64,000 nt of DNA from Caballeronia terrestris (GCF_001544515.1 NZ_FCOL02000027.1:1-64000), one strand, 5' to 3'. Shown: positions 34,364-43,353, counted from the first letter of the stretch. Made by a program: numbers and translations. Notes: generated by a model not told the origin, from the sequence alone.

Positions 34364-35265
34364 GAAGGGCTTTGGCCGCCGGACGTGTCCGGACGCTCGG
34401 GGTGAGTTTTGCCGTGGCAGGCGTGCTGGCGACCGCCGGCTGCGCGACCGGGCCGGATCGCCGGCCGGGCGATCCGCTGGAACCGATGAACCGCGCCATC
34501 TTCAAGTTCAACGACGGCCTCGACACCTATATCGCCCGGCCGGTCGCGCAGTTCTACGTCGACTGGACGCCGAGCCCGTTTCGCACGGCGGTCAGCAACT
34601 TCTTTTCGAACCTCGGCGACGTCGGCAATTTCGCGAACAATCTGGTGCAGTTGAAGATCACCGATGCCGCGCAGGATCTGGTGCGCTTCGCGTTCAATTC
34701 GACGTTCGGCATAGGCGGTTTGATCGATATCGCCTCGCAGGCCGGGCTGCCGAAGCACCACCAGGATTTCGGGCTGACGCTCGGGCATTACGGTGTGCCG
34801 TCGGGGCCGTATCTGGTGCTGCCGGTGTTCGGGCCGAGTTCCGTGCGTGACGCGACGAACTGGCTGGTGGCGTATCGGCTCGACCCGGTCAGCTACACCG
34901 ATCCGGCCGTGCGCAATATTCTCTTCGGCGTGAATTTCGTGAGCTCGCGGGCGGATCTGCTCGGCGCGACCGATATTCTGTCGCAGGCGGCGCTGGACAA
35001 ATACGCGTTCGTGCGCGACGCGTACACGCAGCGGCGGCAGTATCTGCTCACGGGCGGCACCGGCGCGGCGCTGCCCGATTACGGCGACGAGCCCGATGCA
35101 GCTGCGCCCGACGGCGCGAGCGCGACGCCGCCGGGCGGCGCGGGCGGCGGCAGCAAGGAGCAGGGTTTGCCGACTTATGATGATCCTGCGTCTTCATCCG
35201 GTTCGAGCGGCGGCAAGGACGTGCCGAAGTATGAAGATCCCGGTGCGGCGCCGGCTAGCAAGTAG
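34360..35265 (+). CDS. mlaA: MlaA/VacJ-family outer-membrane lipoprotein
   Basis: A 301-residue lipoprotein with lipobox LATAGC (Cys28). The MlaA core is '[15 protein letters not shown]', '[15 protein letters not shown]', '[24 protein letters not shown]' (in parts: FGLTLGHYG) and '[15 protein letters not shown]'. MlaA removes or passes lipids at the outer membrane; here it is coupled to hpnN by an ATGA overlap, so it likely works in the same trafficking route with HpnM. The C-terminal 60 residues are low-complexity (Gly, Ala, Ser, Pro with two 'PxYDDP/PKYEDP' repeats), longer than in E. coli MlaA. Followed by a terminator. Confidence 0.92.
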   Translation: MRRALAAGRVRTLGVSFAVAGVLATAGCATGPDRRPGDPLEPMNRAIFKFNDGLDTYIARPVAQFYVDWTPSPFRTAVSNFFSNLGDVGNFANNLVQLKITDAAQDLVRFAFNSTFGIGGLIDIASQAGLPKHHQDFGLTLGHYGVPSGPYLVLPVFGPSSVRDATNWLVAYRLDPVSYTDPAVRNILFGVNFVSSRADLLGATDILSQAALDKYAFVRDAYTQRRQYLLTGGTGAALPDYGDEPDAAAPDGASATPPGGAGGGSKEQGLPTYDDPASSSGSSGGKDVPKYEDPGAAPASK

Positions 35266-35286
35266 GCGGCTGTCCCTTTCAAGATT

Positions 35287-35322
35287 AAAAAGCCCGACCG
35301 GCCTGCGCCAGTCGGGCTTTTT
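35287..35322. terminator. Bidirectional terminator between mlaA and thioesterase
   Basis: AAAAAGCCCGAC (35287-35298) pairs perfectly with GTCGGGCTTTTT (35311-35322), with a 12-base loop. A/T tracts on both sides serve the convergent mlaA and thioesterase transcripts. Confidence 0.9.
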
Positions 35323-35340
35323 GTCGCGCCACGCGGTGTA

Positions 35341-35799
35341 TCAGTGCATCAATTCTTCTAACCGCGCTTCGTCTTCCGAAGCCGTCGGCGCCTCGACCTT
35401 GCCGCGCCGATACGCTTCGAAAAGCTCGTCGGCGTAGCGAATCTGCGTGCGGCCGTGCAGTGCGGGCTCGCCGTTCTCGTCGAGATTCACAAACACCATC
35501 TTCTCGACCGTGAGAATGCTCTTACGCGTGATCTTATTGCGCACTTCCGCGCGCAGCGTTAGCGACGTGCGGCCGAAATGCGTCGCCGTCATGCCGAGTT
35601 CGATCACGTCGCCCTGACGCGCCGAACTGACGAAGTTGATCTCCGACATGAACTTCGTCACGACGCGCTGATTGTCCAACTGGCTGATCGCGTAGATGGC
35701 GGCTTCTTCGTCGATCCAGCGCAGCAAACTGCCGCCAAACAGCGTGCCGTTGGGGTTCAGGTCTTCGGGCTTGACCCATTTGCGGGTGTGAAAATTCAT
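35341..35799 (-). CDS. Acyl-CoA thioesterase (hotdog fold)
   Basis: A 152-residue cytosolic thioesterase of the YciA/BFIT type, hydrolysing acyl-CoA to free acid and CoA. The hotdog helix motif 'LNPNGTLFGGSLLRWIDEEAA' (key: NPNGTLFGG, W, DEEA) is followed by 'INFVSSARQGDVIELGMTA' and 'VNLDENGEPALHG'. The ATG at 35799 follows GAGAGAGG; the frame upstream crosses the promoter. Its promoter region contains a TATAAT box overlapped by palindromes (35852-35891). Acyl preference is not readable. It is convergent with mlaA and divergent from the fae remnant. Confidence 0.9.
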   Translation of the reverse strand: MNFHTRKWVKPEDLNPNGTLFGGSLLRWIDEEAAIYAISQLDNQRVVTKFMSEINFVSSARQGDVIELGMTATHFGRTSLTLRAEVRNKITRKSILTVEKMVFVNLDENGEPALHGRTQIRYADELFEAYRRGKVEAPTASEDEARLEELMH

Positions 35800-35851
35800 T
35801 TCGATACCTCTCTCTGCCGGTGGACGCGCGTTTTTCGGCGCGCATCTCGAA

Positions 35852-35891
35852 TAAGGGTTTTCCCTTATTATACAGACATAGGGGTTAACCC
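35852..35891 (-). promoter_or_regulatory. Thioesterase promoter with two palindromes
   Basis: On the minus strand a TATAAT -10 box lies at 35872-35867. It abuts TAAGGG-TTTT-CCCTTA (35852-35867). A perfect GGGTTAACCC palindrome (35882-35891) covers the spacer/-35 area. Two dyads bracketing a consensus -10 suggest repressor control. Confidence 0.5.
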
Positions 35892-36039
35892 GCAGAAAGC
35901 AAGTTCTCCCCTCGCCTAAGGGCAAATCCGGACATTACGTTTGCTCATATCCGTGTTGAGAAATCATCGATTCAGCCTGCGTCGCGCGTTCTCGCACAAT
36001 CGGTTCGTCGTTCACTTTTAAACGAAACCGGAACTCGCG

Positions 36040-36553
36040 ATGCAAGCAAATCTCTTTATCGGCGAGGGCTTCGAGGGCCCTGGCGTCAACCTCGCTCACA
36101 TCAACGTGCTCGTCGGCCCGCGCAGCGGCCCGGCGGGTCAGGCGTTCGCCACCGCGCTCGCGACGCCAACGGCGGGACATGCTCCGTTCGTCGTGATCGC
36201 GCGGCCCGGCGTGCCCGCCAAAACCGCTCACTTTGTATGTGAATAAAGCGCAAATCGAAGGCGAATTCCACGGCAACGCCACTTGGGGCGCGTCGCAGGC
36301 GGGGATTGCGAAGGCGGTTGTCGAGTCGCTCGAGGATGGCACGCTGCCGCCGGAAGCTGAGAACGAGTGGGTGGTCGTCTCGGCGAACTGGGTCAATCCC
36401 AAGACCGACGACCTCGACACCGTCTACCGGAACAACTATCGCGCGGCGAAACACGCCATTCAGGCCGCGATGCTCGGCTTGCCCGGCAAGGAAGAGGTAT
36501 TCGCCGCCTCGCGAGACGTCTCGAACCCCTTCTACACGCCGAATCAGCGCTAA
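36040..36553 (+). pseudogene. fae: Formaldehyde-activating enzyme (Fae-like), frameshifted
   Basis: Two overlapping frames together encode one 170-residue Fae homologue. The first (from 36040) has the active-site region 'VNLAHINVLVGPRSGPAG' with the catalytic-type His. The second (to 36553) carries 'LYVNKAQIEGEFHGNATWG' and the family C-terminus. Removing one A from the AAAA run at 36220-36223 restores a continuous frame (...VPAKPLTLYVNKA...), so a single-base insertion, or a sequence error, breaks it. As read, the first frame stops at 36246. Fae condenses formaldehyde with a pterin cofactor. The neighbours (aldo/keto reductase, aldehyde dehydrogenase, MFS) suggest an aldehyde or one-carbon detoxification cassette. 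Confidence 0.82.
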
Positions 36554-36595
36554 ATCACAACGCGCCGGACCGCGCGTCCGGCCAGGAGATCGACA

Positions 36596-37633
36596 ATGGA
36601 ATACGTTCGCCTCGGCCAATCCGGCCTGAAGGTGTCGCGCTTGTGCCTGGGCACGATGAACATGGGGACGCCGCAATGGAAACCCTGGATCTTCGATGAA
36701 CGGCAAAGCGAACCGATCGTGCGCCACGCGCTGGAAGCGGGCGTCAACTTCATCGACCTCGCGGATTTCTATTCGACGGGTGTCGGGGAGGAAGTCGTCG
36801 GCCGGATTCTCGGGAGGCTCGCGCGCCGCGAGGAAATCGTCGTCACGACGAAGGTCGGCTACGACATGGGCGCGTATCAGAACGCAGGCGGCCATTCGCG
36901 CAAGCACATCATGGACGGCATCGACGGGTCGCTGATGCGGCTCGGCATGGATTACGTCGATATCTACATGCTGCATTACTTCGACGTGAACACGCCGGTC
37001 GAGGAAACCATGGGCGCGCTCGACGACGTCGTGCGTTCGGGCAAGGCGCGCTACATCGGCGTCTCGACGATGTACACGTGGCAATTGGCGAAGATCATGC
37101 AGGCGTGCGAGCGCCACGGCTGGCACAGGCCGATCAACATGCAGTTGCAGTTGAACCTCGCCTATCGCGAGGAAGAGCGCGAAATGATGCCGTATTGCGC
37201 CGACCAGGGGCTCGGGGTTTCCGTGTTCAGTCCGCTGGCGCGCGGTCTTCTCACCTGCGACGCGGCATCCGCACGCAATCAAACCGACTTCTTCACTGCG
37301 CAGATGTACGGCGATCCGGCTTCGCGGCAGATCGCGGCATCGGTCGCTCGGGTCGCCGCGCGGCGCAATGTGAGCGCGGCGCAGATCGCACAGGCGTGGG
37401 TGCTGCAGAAGAGCGGCGTGGCGAGCATGCTCGTCGGCGCGGATTCGCCGGCGCAGTTCGACAGCGCGCTGGCCGCGCTCGACACGCCACTCGACGCCGA
37501 CGAACTCCACGAACTCGAGCGCAACTACACGCCCTGCGATCTCATCAACGACTACACGGCAGGCCGCCGGATCGCGCGCGAACCGCGCCCGACGCGCGGC
37601 GCGTTCTGCGACGCACTGGAGCAGGCGGCATGA
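36596..37633 (+). CDS. Aldo/keto reductase
   Basis: A 345-residue NADPH-dependent oxidoreductase of the AKR family (YghZ/Gre-like). The catalytic tetrad is visible: Asp54, Tyr59, Lys86 (TTKVG) and His127 (YMLHYFD). Cofactor-site segments include 'VFSPLARGLL' and 'SMLVGADSPAQFDSAL'. AGGAG precedes the ATG. It overlaps the aldehyde dehydrogenase gene by 4 bp (ATGA), so the two steps are probably coupled on one substrate, with the reductase/dehydrogenase acting on a carbonyl compound. Substrate not determinable. Confidence 0.9.
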   Translation: MEYVRLGQSGLKVSRLCLGTMNMGTPQWKPWIFDERQSEPIVRHALEAGVNFIDLADFYSTGVGEEVVGRILGRLARREEIVVTTKVGYDMGAYQNAGGHSRKHIMDGIDGSLMRLGMDYVDIYMLHYFDVNTPVEETMGALDDVVRSGKARYIGVSTMYTWQLAKIMQACERHGWHRPINMQLQLNLAYREEEREMMPYCADQGLGVSVFSPLARGLLTCDAASARNQTDFFTAQMYGDPASRQIAASVARVAARRNVSAAQIAQAWVLQKSGVASMLVGADSPAQFDSALAALDTPLDADELHELERNYTPCDLINDYTAGRRIAREPRPTRGAFCDALEQAA

Positions 37634-39066
37634 GCTTCTTGCGCAACGGTTATTACATCGACGGCGTCTGGCACGCGGGCAAAGGGACCTATCCGGTCCG
37701 CAATCCGGCGACGGGGGAAGTCATCACGGAGGTCGCGAAGGCCGGCGCGCGTGAAACACAGCGCGCCATCGACGCCGCCGAACTCGCCTTCCCCGTTTGG
37801 CGTGCATTGACGGCGAAGGAACGCAGCGCGCGTGTGAAGCGCTGGGGCGAACTGATGCTCGCCCACCGCGACGCCCTCGCCGAACTACTCACGCGCGAGC
37901 AGGGCAAGCCGCTTGCCGAAGCCAAAGGCGAAGTCGCGTATGCGGCGAGCTTCCTCGAATGGTTTGCTGAGGAAGCCAAACGCAGCTACGGCGACGTGAT
38001 TCCGAACCCGAAACCCGATTCAAAGATCGTGGTGACGCGCGAACCGGTAGGCGTCGTTGCCGCGATCACGCCGTGGAACTTCCCGCTTGCGATGATCACG
38101 CGCAAGGCCGGCCCCGCGCTCGCGGCCGGTTGCACGATGGTGCTGAAGCCATCGGAGGAAACGCCGCTTTCCGCGTTCGCGCTCGCCGTGCTTGCGGAAG
38201 AGGCCGGTATTCCGCCGGGCGTGTTCAACATAGTGTCGGGCGATGCCGTCGCGATCGGCGAGACGCTCACGTCGTCGCCGGTTGTGCGCAAACTGTCGTT
38301 CACCGGCTCGACGCGCGTCGGGAAGCTGCTTGCCGCGCAATCGGCTGCGACGCTCAAGAAGCTCTCGCTTGAACTCGGCGGCAACGCGCCGTTCATTGTC
38401 TTCGACGACGCCGATCTCGAAGCCGCCGTCCAGGGCGCGATGGCCTCGAAATTCCGCAACACCGGACAGACCTGCGTGTGCGTGAACCGCTTCTATGTAC
38501 AGAACGGCATCTACGACGCGTTCACGCGGCGCCTGGCGGAAGCCGTCGGCAAACTGCGCGTCGGCGATGCGTTGAAGTTCGAGGTCGACCAGGGACCGCT
38601 GATCAACGAAGCCGCGCTGAACAAGGTGCAACGTCACGTCGACGACGCGTTGGGGCACGGTGCGACGGTGCTGACAGGCGGACGGCCGCATCTGCTTGGT
38701 GGGACGTTCTACGAGCCGACGGTATTAACCGACGCGAGCGAGGACATGCTCGTCGCGCAGGAAGAGACTTTCGGCCCGGTCGCCGCGTGCTTTCGGTTCG
38801 TCACGGAAGCGGAGGCAATTTACCGCGCCAACGACACGCCGTTTGGCCTCTCCGCGTACTTCTACACGCGCGATCTGGGCCGCGCGTGGCGCGTCGCGGA
38901 TGCGCTCGAAACCGGCATGGTCGGTATCAACGAAGGAATCATTTCGACGGAGGTCGCGCCGTTCGGCGGGGTCAAGCAATCGGGACTGGGCCGCGAAGGC
39001 TCGAAGTACGGGCTCGATGAATACGTCGAACTGAAATACATGATGATGAGCGGCCTCGGCCGTTGA
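37630..39066 (+). CDS. NAD(P)-dependent aldehyde dehydrogenase (succinate-semialdehyde dehydrogenase-like)
   Basis: A 478-residue ALDH-superfamily enzyme. 'TPWNFPLAMITRKAGPALAAG' holds the oxyanion Asn (N150) and Lys173 lies in VLKPSEETP. The NAD-fold motif is 'FTGSTRVGK', the general base Glu248 is in 'LELGGNAP', and the nucleophile region is 'GQTCVCVNR' with C282/C284. The double cysteine is typical of GabD-type enzymes with a redox switch. ATG at 37630 overlaps the aldo/keto reductase stop. The assignment to succinate semialdehyde is by motif only; context with fae suggests another aldehyde could be used. Confidence 0.9.
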   Translation: MSFLRNGYYIDGVWHAGKGTYPVRNPATGEVITEVAKAGARETQRAIDAAELAFPVWRALTAKERSARVKRWGELMLAHRDALAELLTREQGKPLAEAKGEVAYAASFLEWFAEEAKRSYGDVIPNPKPDSKIVVTREPVGVVAAITPWNFPLAMITRKAGPALAAGCTMVLKPSEETPLSAFALAVLAEEAGIPPGVFNIVSGDAVAIGETLTSSPVVRKLSFTGSTRVGKLLAAQSAATLKKLSLELGGNAPFIVFDDADLEAAVQGAMASKFRNTGQTCVCVNRFYVQNGIYDAFTRRLAEAVGKLRVGDALKFEVDQGPLINEAALNKVQRHVDDALGHGATVLTGGRPHLLGGTFYEPTVLTDASEDMLVAQEETFGPVAACFRFVTEAEAIYRANDTPFGLSAYFYTRDLGRAWRVADALETGMVGINEGIISTEVAPFGGVKQSGLGREGSKYGLDEYVELKYMMMSGLGR

Positions 39067-39131
39067 TTTGCCCGCCGAGGACGCTGCGCGGCGCGTGGCG
39101 TCCTTGGCGATCTAAAAAAAATGAGACGCCG

Positions 39132-40526
39132 ATGACCCAACACGACATACAAACCGCCCCGCCGGGATTGATCGCACAGCCTGCAATCGCAACAGATCAA
39201 CCGCACCACCCGCCACACCCCGTCGCCCTTGACGACATTCCGCTCAACCGCTTTCACGTCAAGATCGCGGGCCTGACTTTCGGCGCGCATTTCACCGAAG
39301 GCTATGCGCTGGGCACCGTCGGCTATGCGCTATCGTCGCTGGACCGGCAGATTCCGCTCGATTCGTTCTGGATGGGCGCGCTCGGCAGTTCCGCGCTTAT
39401 CGGCATCTTCCTCGGCAGCCTGTTTTTCGGCTGGCTGTCGGACCGGCTGGGCCGCCAGCGGATCTTTCTGACGAGTTTCGTGATCATCACCGTCGCGGCA
39501 TTCATGCAATTCTTCGCGACCTCGCCGCTCGAACTGTTTCTGCTGCGCGTGTTGATCGGCATCGGAATGGGCGGCGACTTCACGGTCGGCCACGCGATTC
39601 TCGCGGAGTTCTCGCCGCGCAAACATCGCGGCGCGTTGCTCGGCTCGTTCAGCGTCGTATGGACGATCGGCTACGTGGCCGCGAACGTGCTCGGCCTACA
39701 CTACGGCGATACGGTTCCGGACGCCTGGCGTTGGCTCCTGGCGTCGGCGAGCGTGCCCGCGCTGATCGTGCTGCTGCTGCGCATCGGCACGCCGGAGTCG
39801 CCGCGCTGGCTCCTCGGAAAAGGGCGCGCCGCCGAAGCGCACGCGATCGTCCGCAAGCACTTCGGGCCGCACGTCGCGCTTGATGCAGACGGCGCAACGA
39901 ACGAACACGGCAGCAAAGGCGGCTATGCGCGGCTCTTCTGCCCCGACCTGATCCGGCGCACGCTGTTCAACTGCGCGTTCTTCGTCTGCCTCGTCATTCC
40001 CTACTTTGCCATCTATACGTTTCTGCCGGACATTCTCAAGATCGTCGGATTGAACGACGGCTTCGGCGCCGATCTGCTGTTGAACGCGTTTCTGGTCATC
40101 GGCGCGGTGATCGGCATCGGGCTCACGATCAAGTTGCCGCGCCGGAGTTTCCTAATCGGCTCGTTCGCTGTCACGTGCGCGATGCTGCTTGCGCTGAGCG
40201 TGCTGCCCTCGTCGGCGACGCTTGCGATGATCCTCGCGTTCGCCGTCTTCACGCTGACGATGTCGGCGTTCAGCAATCTCGTCGGCGTGTTTCCGCCTGA
40301 GTGCTTCCCGACCGACGTGCGCGCCTGCGGCGTCGGACTCGCGATCGCGTGCAGCCGGCTCGGATCGGCGCTCGGCACGTTCTTGCTGCCGGTCGGCATC
40401 GCGCGATTCGGCTTCCCCACGACGATGATTGCGCTCGCAGGCGTTCTGCTGATCGGCATGATCGTCTCGATCGCCTGGGCGCCGGAGACGAAAAACCTCA
40501 CGCTGCGCGAAGCGAGCGGCGCCTGA
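39132..40526 (+). CDS. MFS transporter (sugar-porter/aromatic-acid type)
   Basis: A 464-residue major-facilitator permease with twelve predicted helices. The loop 2-3 motif is 'GWLSDRLGRQRIF', and motif 4/5 segments are 'IGMGGDFTVGHAILAEFSPRKHRG' (key: GMGGDF, EF, RKHRG) and 'PESPRWLLGKGRAAEA'. It resembles inner-membrane organic-acid/metabolite symporters. The ATG at 39132 (MTQHDIQTAPPG) is the first plausible start, with a weak ribosome site. It follows the aldehyde dehydrogenase by 65 bp in the same direction, so it likely imports the pathway's substrate. It abuts the convergent LysR gene (stops adjacent). Confidence 0.9.
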   Translation: MTQHDIQTAPPGLIAQPAIATDQPHHPPHPVALDDIPLNRFHVKIAGLTFGAHFTEGYALGTVGYALSSLDRQIPLDSFWMGALGSSALIGIFLGSLFFGWLSDRLGRQRIFLTSFVIITVAAFMQFFATSPLELFLLRVLIGIGMGGDFTVGHAILAEFSPRKHRGALLGSFSVVWTIGYVAANVLGLHYGDTVPDAWRWLLASASVPALIVLLLRIGTPESPRWLLGKGRAAEAHAIVRKHFGPHVALDADGATNEHGSKGGYARLFCPDLIRRTLFNCAFFVCLVIPYFAIYTFLPDILKIVGLNDGFGADLLLNAFLVIGAVIGIGLTIKLPRRSFLIGSFAVTCAMLLALSVLPSSATLAMILAFAVFTLTMSAFSNLVGVFPPECFPTDVRACGVGLAIACSRLGSALGTFLLPVGIARFGFPTTMIALAGVLLIGMIVSIAWAPETKNLTLREASGA

Positions 40527-41408
40527 TCACGCATAGTGAGGACGCGCGCCGGCCACTTCCGACAGCAGCCACGCGGCCAACGCGCTCACATGCCTGGACT
40601 CGACGTGCCTCTCCGGCACGTCGAGCCAGTATCCGTAAGGGCCGATAACCTCCACGTCCGACATCTTCACGAGGACGCCGTCCGCAAGTTCGTCAGCGAT
40701 CATGTTCAGGTCCACGACCGCGAGACCTACGCCGCGCCGGGCCGCGTGAATGGCCAGCTCAAGACTCGAGAATTCGATGCCGTCGTCGGCGAAACGTTGC
40801 GGCAGGCGCGCGGCGGCGAGCCAGTTGGGCCAGAGATCGAGGCGGATGTCGTCGTGCAGCACGTGCAGCGCCGGCAGGCGTTCAAGAAGCGGCGCGATGT
40901 CCTGGCCCTCCAGCGTCGCCGCACCGACGAGCGCATGGCGCTCCGTCATCAGCAGTTCCGAATACCCCTGCGCGAGCGGTTCACGGCCGAAGCGTATCGC
41001 GCAGTGGCAGGCGTCGTTCGGTTGCGTGCGCAGCGAGAGTTCGACGCCGGGCAACCCGACCGCTAAGGCGTTCAGGCGCGAAGACAGCCATTGTGTAGCG
41101 AAGGTCGGTGGCAAACAGACGATGAGCCTCTCGCGACGGGGGACGCCTTCCAACTGACGCGTGCCGCGCTCGATCAGATCGAAAGCTCCGGAGACGCACG
41201 GCATCAGCACGGCGCCCGCTGGCGTGAGGCGAATGCCCTTGTGGTCGCGCTCGAACAGCTTCACTTTGAGCGATTCCTCCAGCGCCTTGATCTGCCGGCT
41301 GACGGCGCCTTGCGTGACGCAAAGCGTCCGGGCCGCACGGTTGAAACTGAGATGACGCGCTGTTTCCTCGAAAAAACGCAATGCAATCAATGATGGCAAT
41401 CGCCGCAT
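40527..41408 (-). CDS. LysR-family regulator (GcvA-like) of the aldehyde cassette
   Basis: A 293-residue LysR protein. The N-terminal helix-turn-helix 'FFEETARHLSFNRAARTL' / 'VTQGAVSRQIKALEESL' is followed by a GcvA-type effector domain ('LIVCLPPTFATQWLSSRLNAL'). It is convergent with the MFS gene, with stop codons directly abutting, so it does not share a promoter with the cassette. Regulation of the preceding fae-AKR-ALDH-MFS genes is assumed only from proximity. ATG at 41408 begins MRRLPSLIALRFFEE. Confidence 0.88.
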   Translation of the reverse strand: MRRLPSLIALRFFEETARHLSFNRAARTLCVTQGAVSRQIKALEESLKVKLFERDHKGIRLTPAGAVLMPCVSGAFDLIERGTRQLEGVPRRERLIVCLPPTFATQWLSSRLNALAVGLPGVELSLRTQPNDACHCAIRFGREPLAQGYSELLMTERHALVGAATLEGQDIAPLLERLPALHVLHDDIRLDLWPNWLAAARLPQRFADDGIEFSSLELAIHAARRGVGLAVVDLNMIADELADGVLVKMSDVEVIGPYGYWLDVPERHVESRHVSALAAWLLSEVAGARPHYA

Positions 41409-42660
41409 GTCCGACCCTCGCTTGCCAGAACGTATCGCTCAATCCGGACCGTTAGTCCTATGGGATGAGCTTCGCATGGCTCAGCTTTGTTGTCGCCTCG
41501 GCTGAATGGTATGCGGGATGGGGGGAAATGTGGCGGGGTTTTGTGAATCGGGATTCGAGATTCGAATGCTTTTGAAGGGAGTTGGCCGTTGGTGGGCTGA
41601 AGCTGTTTGAGCCGCTTGGACCACTTGTGTCCTCAGATTGTTCGGGTCGCACGAGTTACCTCAAACACTCGCACTCCCGATCCATCTAAAGCTCGACCGT
41701 TATCGATCTTGCATTTGCTGACCACTCAGAGTTTTGTATGCATGCAGTGAGCAGAAGGAAACGCTTGATGCGCTGCTGTATAGACACAAAAAGCCGTGAC
41801 GGATTCAACCGGTCAACGCATCACGCAAGTTTTCCGCAAAAGTCTCGGTGGTGTCAAAAGAATCCGCCTACCCGCTCCTGCAGCCGAATTATATTCGCGC
41901 CAATTGTGGAGTGCCCGTTCCTTCATTCTATTTTGCCTAAGCCGTTGCGCCGCGGCCAAACTCCTCAGTCAAATCTTCGCTTTACTCTTGAGATAATGAA
42001 ACGCGTCTGTATCCGGTAAGGACCGCAGTGTCGCGTTAATGAATTCCCGGGTTACATCCGGGCTCCAAGTCGCTACCTCTGCGGTGTCGATAAGCCCCAA
42101 CCAGCCTGATCTGTTCAAACCCGTTATCTGAATTTAAAGATTTTGCTTAACTTGGCTAGAGAACGAGGCAAAGCATCGGCTTCATTTATCAACGAAGTAC
42201 GGGTCCAGCCCCGACGATTTGTTTTGGGTGACATTCCTGAAGGCAATGACGCTAGACTCTTCAATAGCGTCCAGGGGAGATATGGCTGAGGTGGTGAATA
42301 TAGCCTGCTTCTGCTCAAAACTGCTGCGTGCCTGCTGAGATCTTTCACGATCACTATCCGCGACGTCTTTTCGGGCGATCAGGCACAGCGCGATGTCGCC
42401 AACTAAAGCCTCTATCGCGGCAGCACAAAGAATCACGCACGCGACGCCTGCCCTCGTTTTGCATTCTTTCTCGGCCAAGTCGAACATGAAGCTCGAGTGA
42501 AAGTACAAACGATTGTTTCGGGCGTGCTGTCATGGGTTGTATGCTCCGCTACGCGATTAAGAGTCGAGGGATGCGCGTCGGGCATATTTTGAAGACGAAG
42601 TTTTCCTCCGCTTCCTAACTTGGAACAGCGGTGTTGTATCAACCAGTTGTATCCGAAGTC
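41409..42660. other. AT-richer gap with degraded sequence
   Basis: About 1.25 kb with noticeably lower GC than its surroundings. Frames at 41738-42019 (+) and 41796-41996 (+) have no convincing start signals, composition or family features. A fragment at 42182-42508 (-) looks protein-like. I see no tRNA, integrase, insertion-sequence ends or direct repeats. Most likely the scar of a decayed insertion between the aldehyde cassette and the hopanoid genes. Confidence 0.6.
42182..42508 (-). pseudogene. Fragment of a hypothetical protein
   Basis: A 108-codon frame beginning YFHSSFMFDLAEKECKTRAG and continuing 'VILCAAAIEALVGDIA', a helical pattern like that of HEPN-type or related hypothetical proteins in which a conserved core is preceded by a longer N-terminus. 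It opens just after an in-frame TGA and only with TTG. Another frame (42124-42354) overlaps its end. The low GC and absence of a ribosome site suggest a truncated or frameshifted remnant. No function assignable. Confidence 0.4.
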
Positions 42661-43353
42661 TCAATCAAACGCCAGCGCCCCAGCAGCACCCATCGCCTGC
42701 CGCGCCTGCACGAGCGACGTCCGCGCCGCGCGCGCATCACCAGCGAGCCGCAGCAACGCGCCCAACTGCGACGGTTGCCGCAACAACTCGCGAAGAATAG
42801 GCGCGATAGCCGTATGCCCATCGTCACGCAAACCGGCGGTCGCAGCAGTCGGCAAAGTCCGCCAAGCCGGATCGACGATTGCGCGACAGACCGCAAACGG
42901 CAAGCCACGCGCGGAAGCAATCGCCCCCGCAATATGCGACTCCATATCGACAGCAAGCGCTCCCGTCGACTGAAACAACGACCATTTCTCCTGCTCGCTT
43001 GTAACCGGCGCCGTCACCCCAGCCATCACCCCGCGCAGCATCCGGAAGCCAACAGGCAAAGCACCGGCGATACGATTCGACCAAGTCACATCGGTAGCAA
43101 TCCGACCCAACGGTCCAACCACCGCATCCGCCACGATCAACGTCCCTGCTTCGAGATCCGGCGCTAGCCCCCCCGCCGTCCCGAAACTGACGATGCCCGA
43201 ACACCCGCGCGCCACCGCTTCGCTCAGCGCGCGTTCGAGCCAGTCGGCGCGCGCGGCGAACACGACATCGATGCCGCGTCCGCGAACGATTTTCGCCTCG
43301 AACGCCATGCCGGTAACGGCGAGCACGGGCACGCCCGTCCGCGCATCGCTCAC
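42661..43353 (-). CDS. hpnG: Hopanoid-associated nucleoside phosphorylase HpnG
   Basis: A 230-residue member of the purine nucleoside phosphorylase/MTA nucleosidase fold. 'GIVSFGTAGGLAPDLEAGTLIVAD' (key: SFGTAGGL) and the nucleoside site 'ALAVDMESHIAG' are visible. HpnG removes adenine from adenosylhopane, made by HpnH, to give ribosylhopane. The start is GTG at 43353, overlapping the shc stop by 4 bases (GTGA); no ATG is suitably placed, and the frame further upstream lies within shc. Last gene of the hpnD-hpnE-shc-hpnG run. Confidence 0.9.
   Translation of the reverse strand: MSDARTGVPVLAVTGMAFEAKIVRGRGIDVVFAARADWLERALSEAVARGCSGIVSFGTAGGLAPDLEAGTLIVADAVVGPLGRIATDVTWSNRIAGALPVGFRMLRGVMAGVTAPVTSEQEKWSLFQSTGALAVDMESHIAGAIASARGLPFAVCRAIVDPAWRTLPTAATAGLRDDGHTAIAPILRELLRQPSQLGALLRLAGDARAARTSLVQARQAMGAAGALAFD

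Noticed and set aside
41738-42019. A 93-codon + frame in the AT-rich gap
   Set aside because: No start signal, Cys/Arg-rich random composition and no family resemblance.
42124-42354. A second minus-strand frame overlapping the 42182-42508 fragment as an independent gene
   Set aside because: No ribosome site and no plausible composition; at best a frameshifted part of the same remnant.
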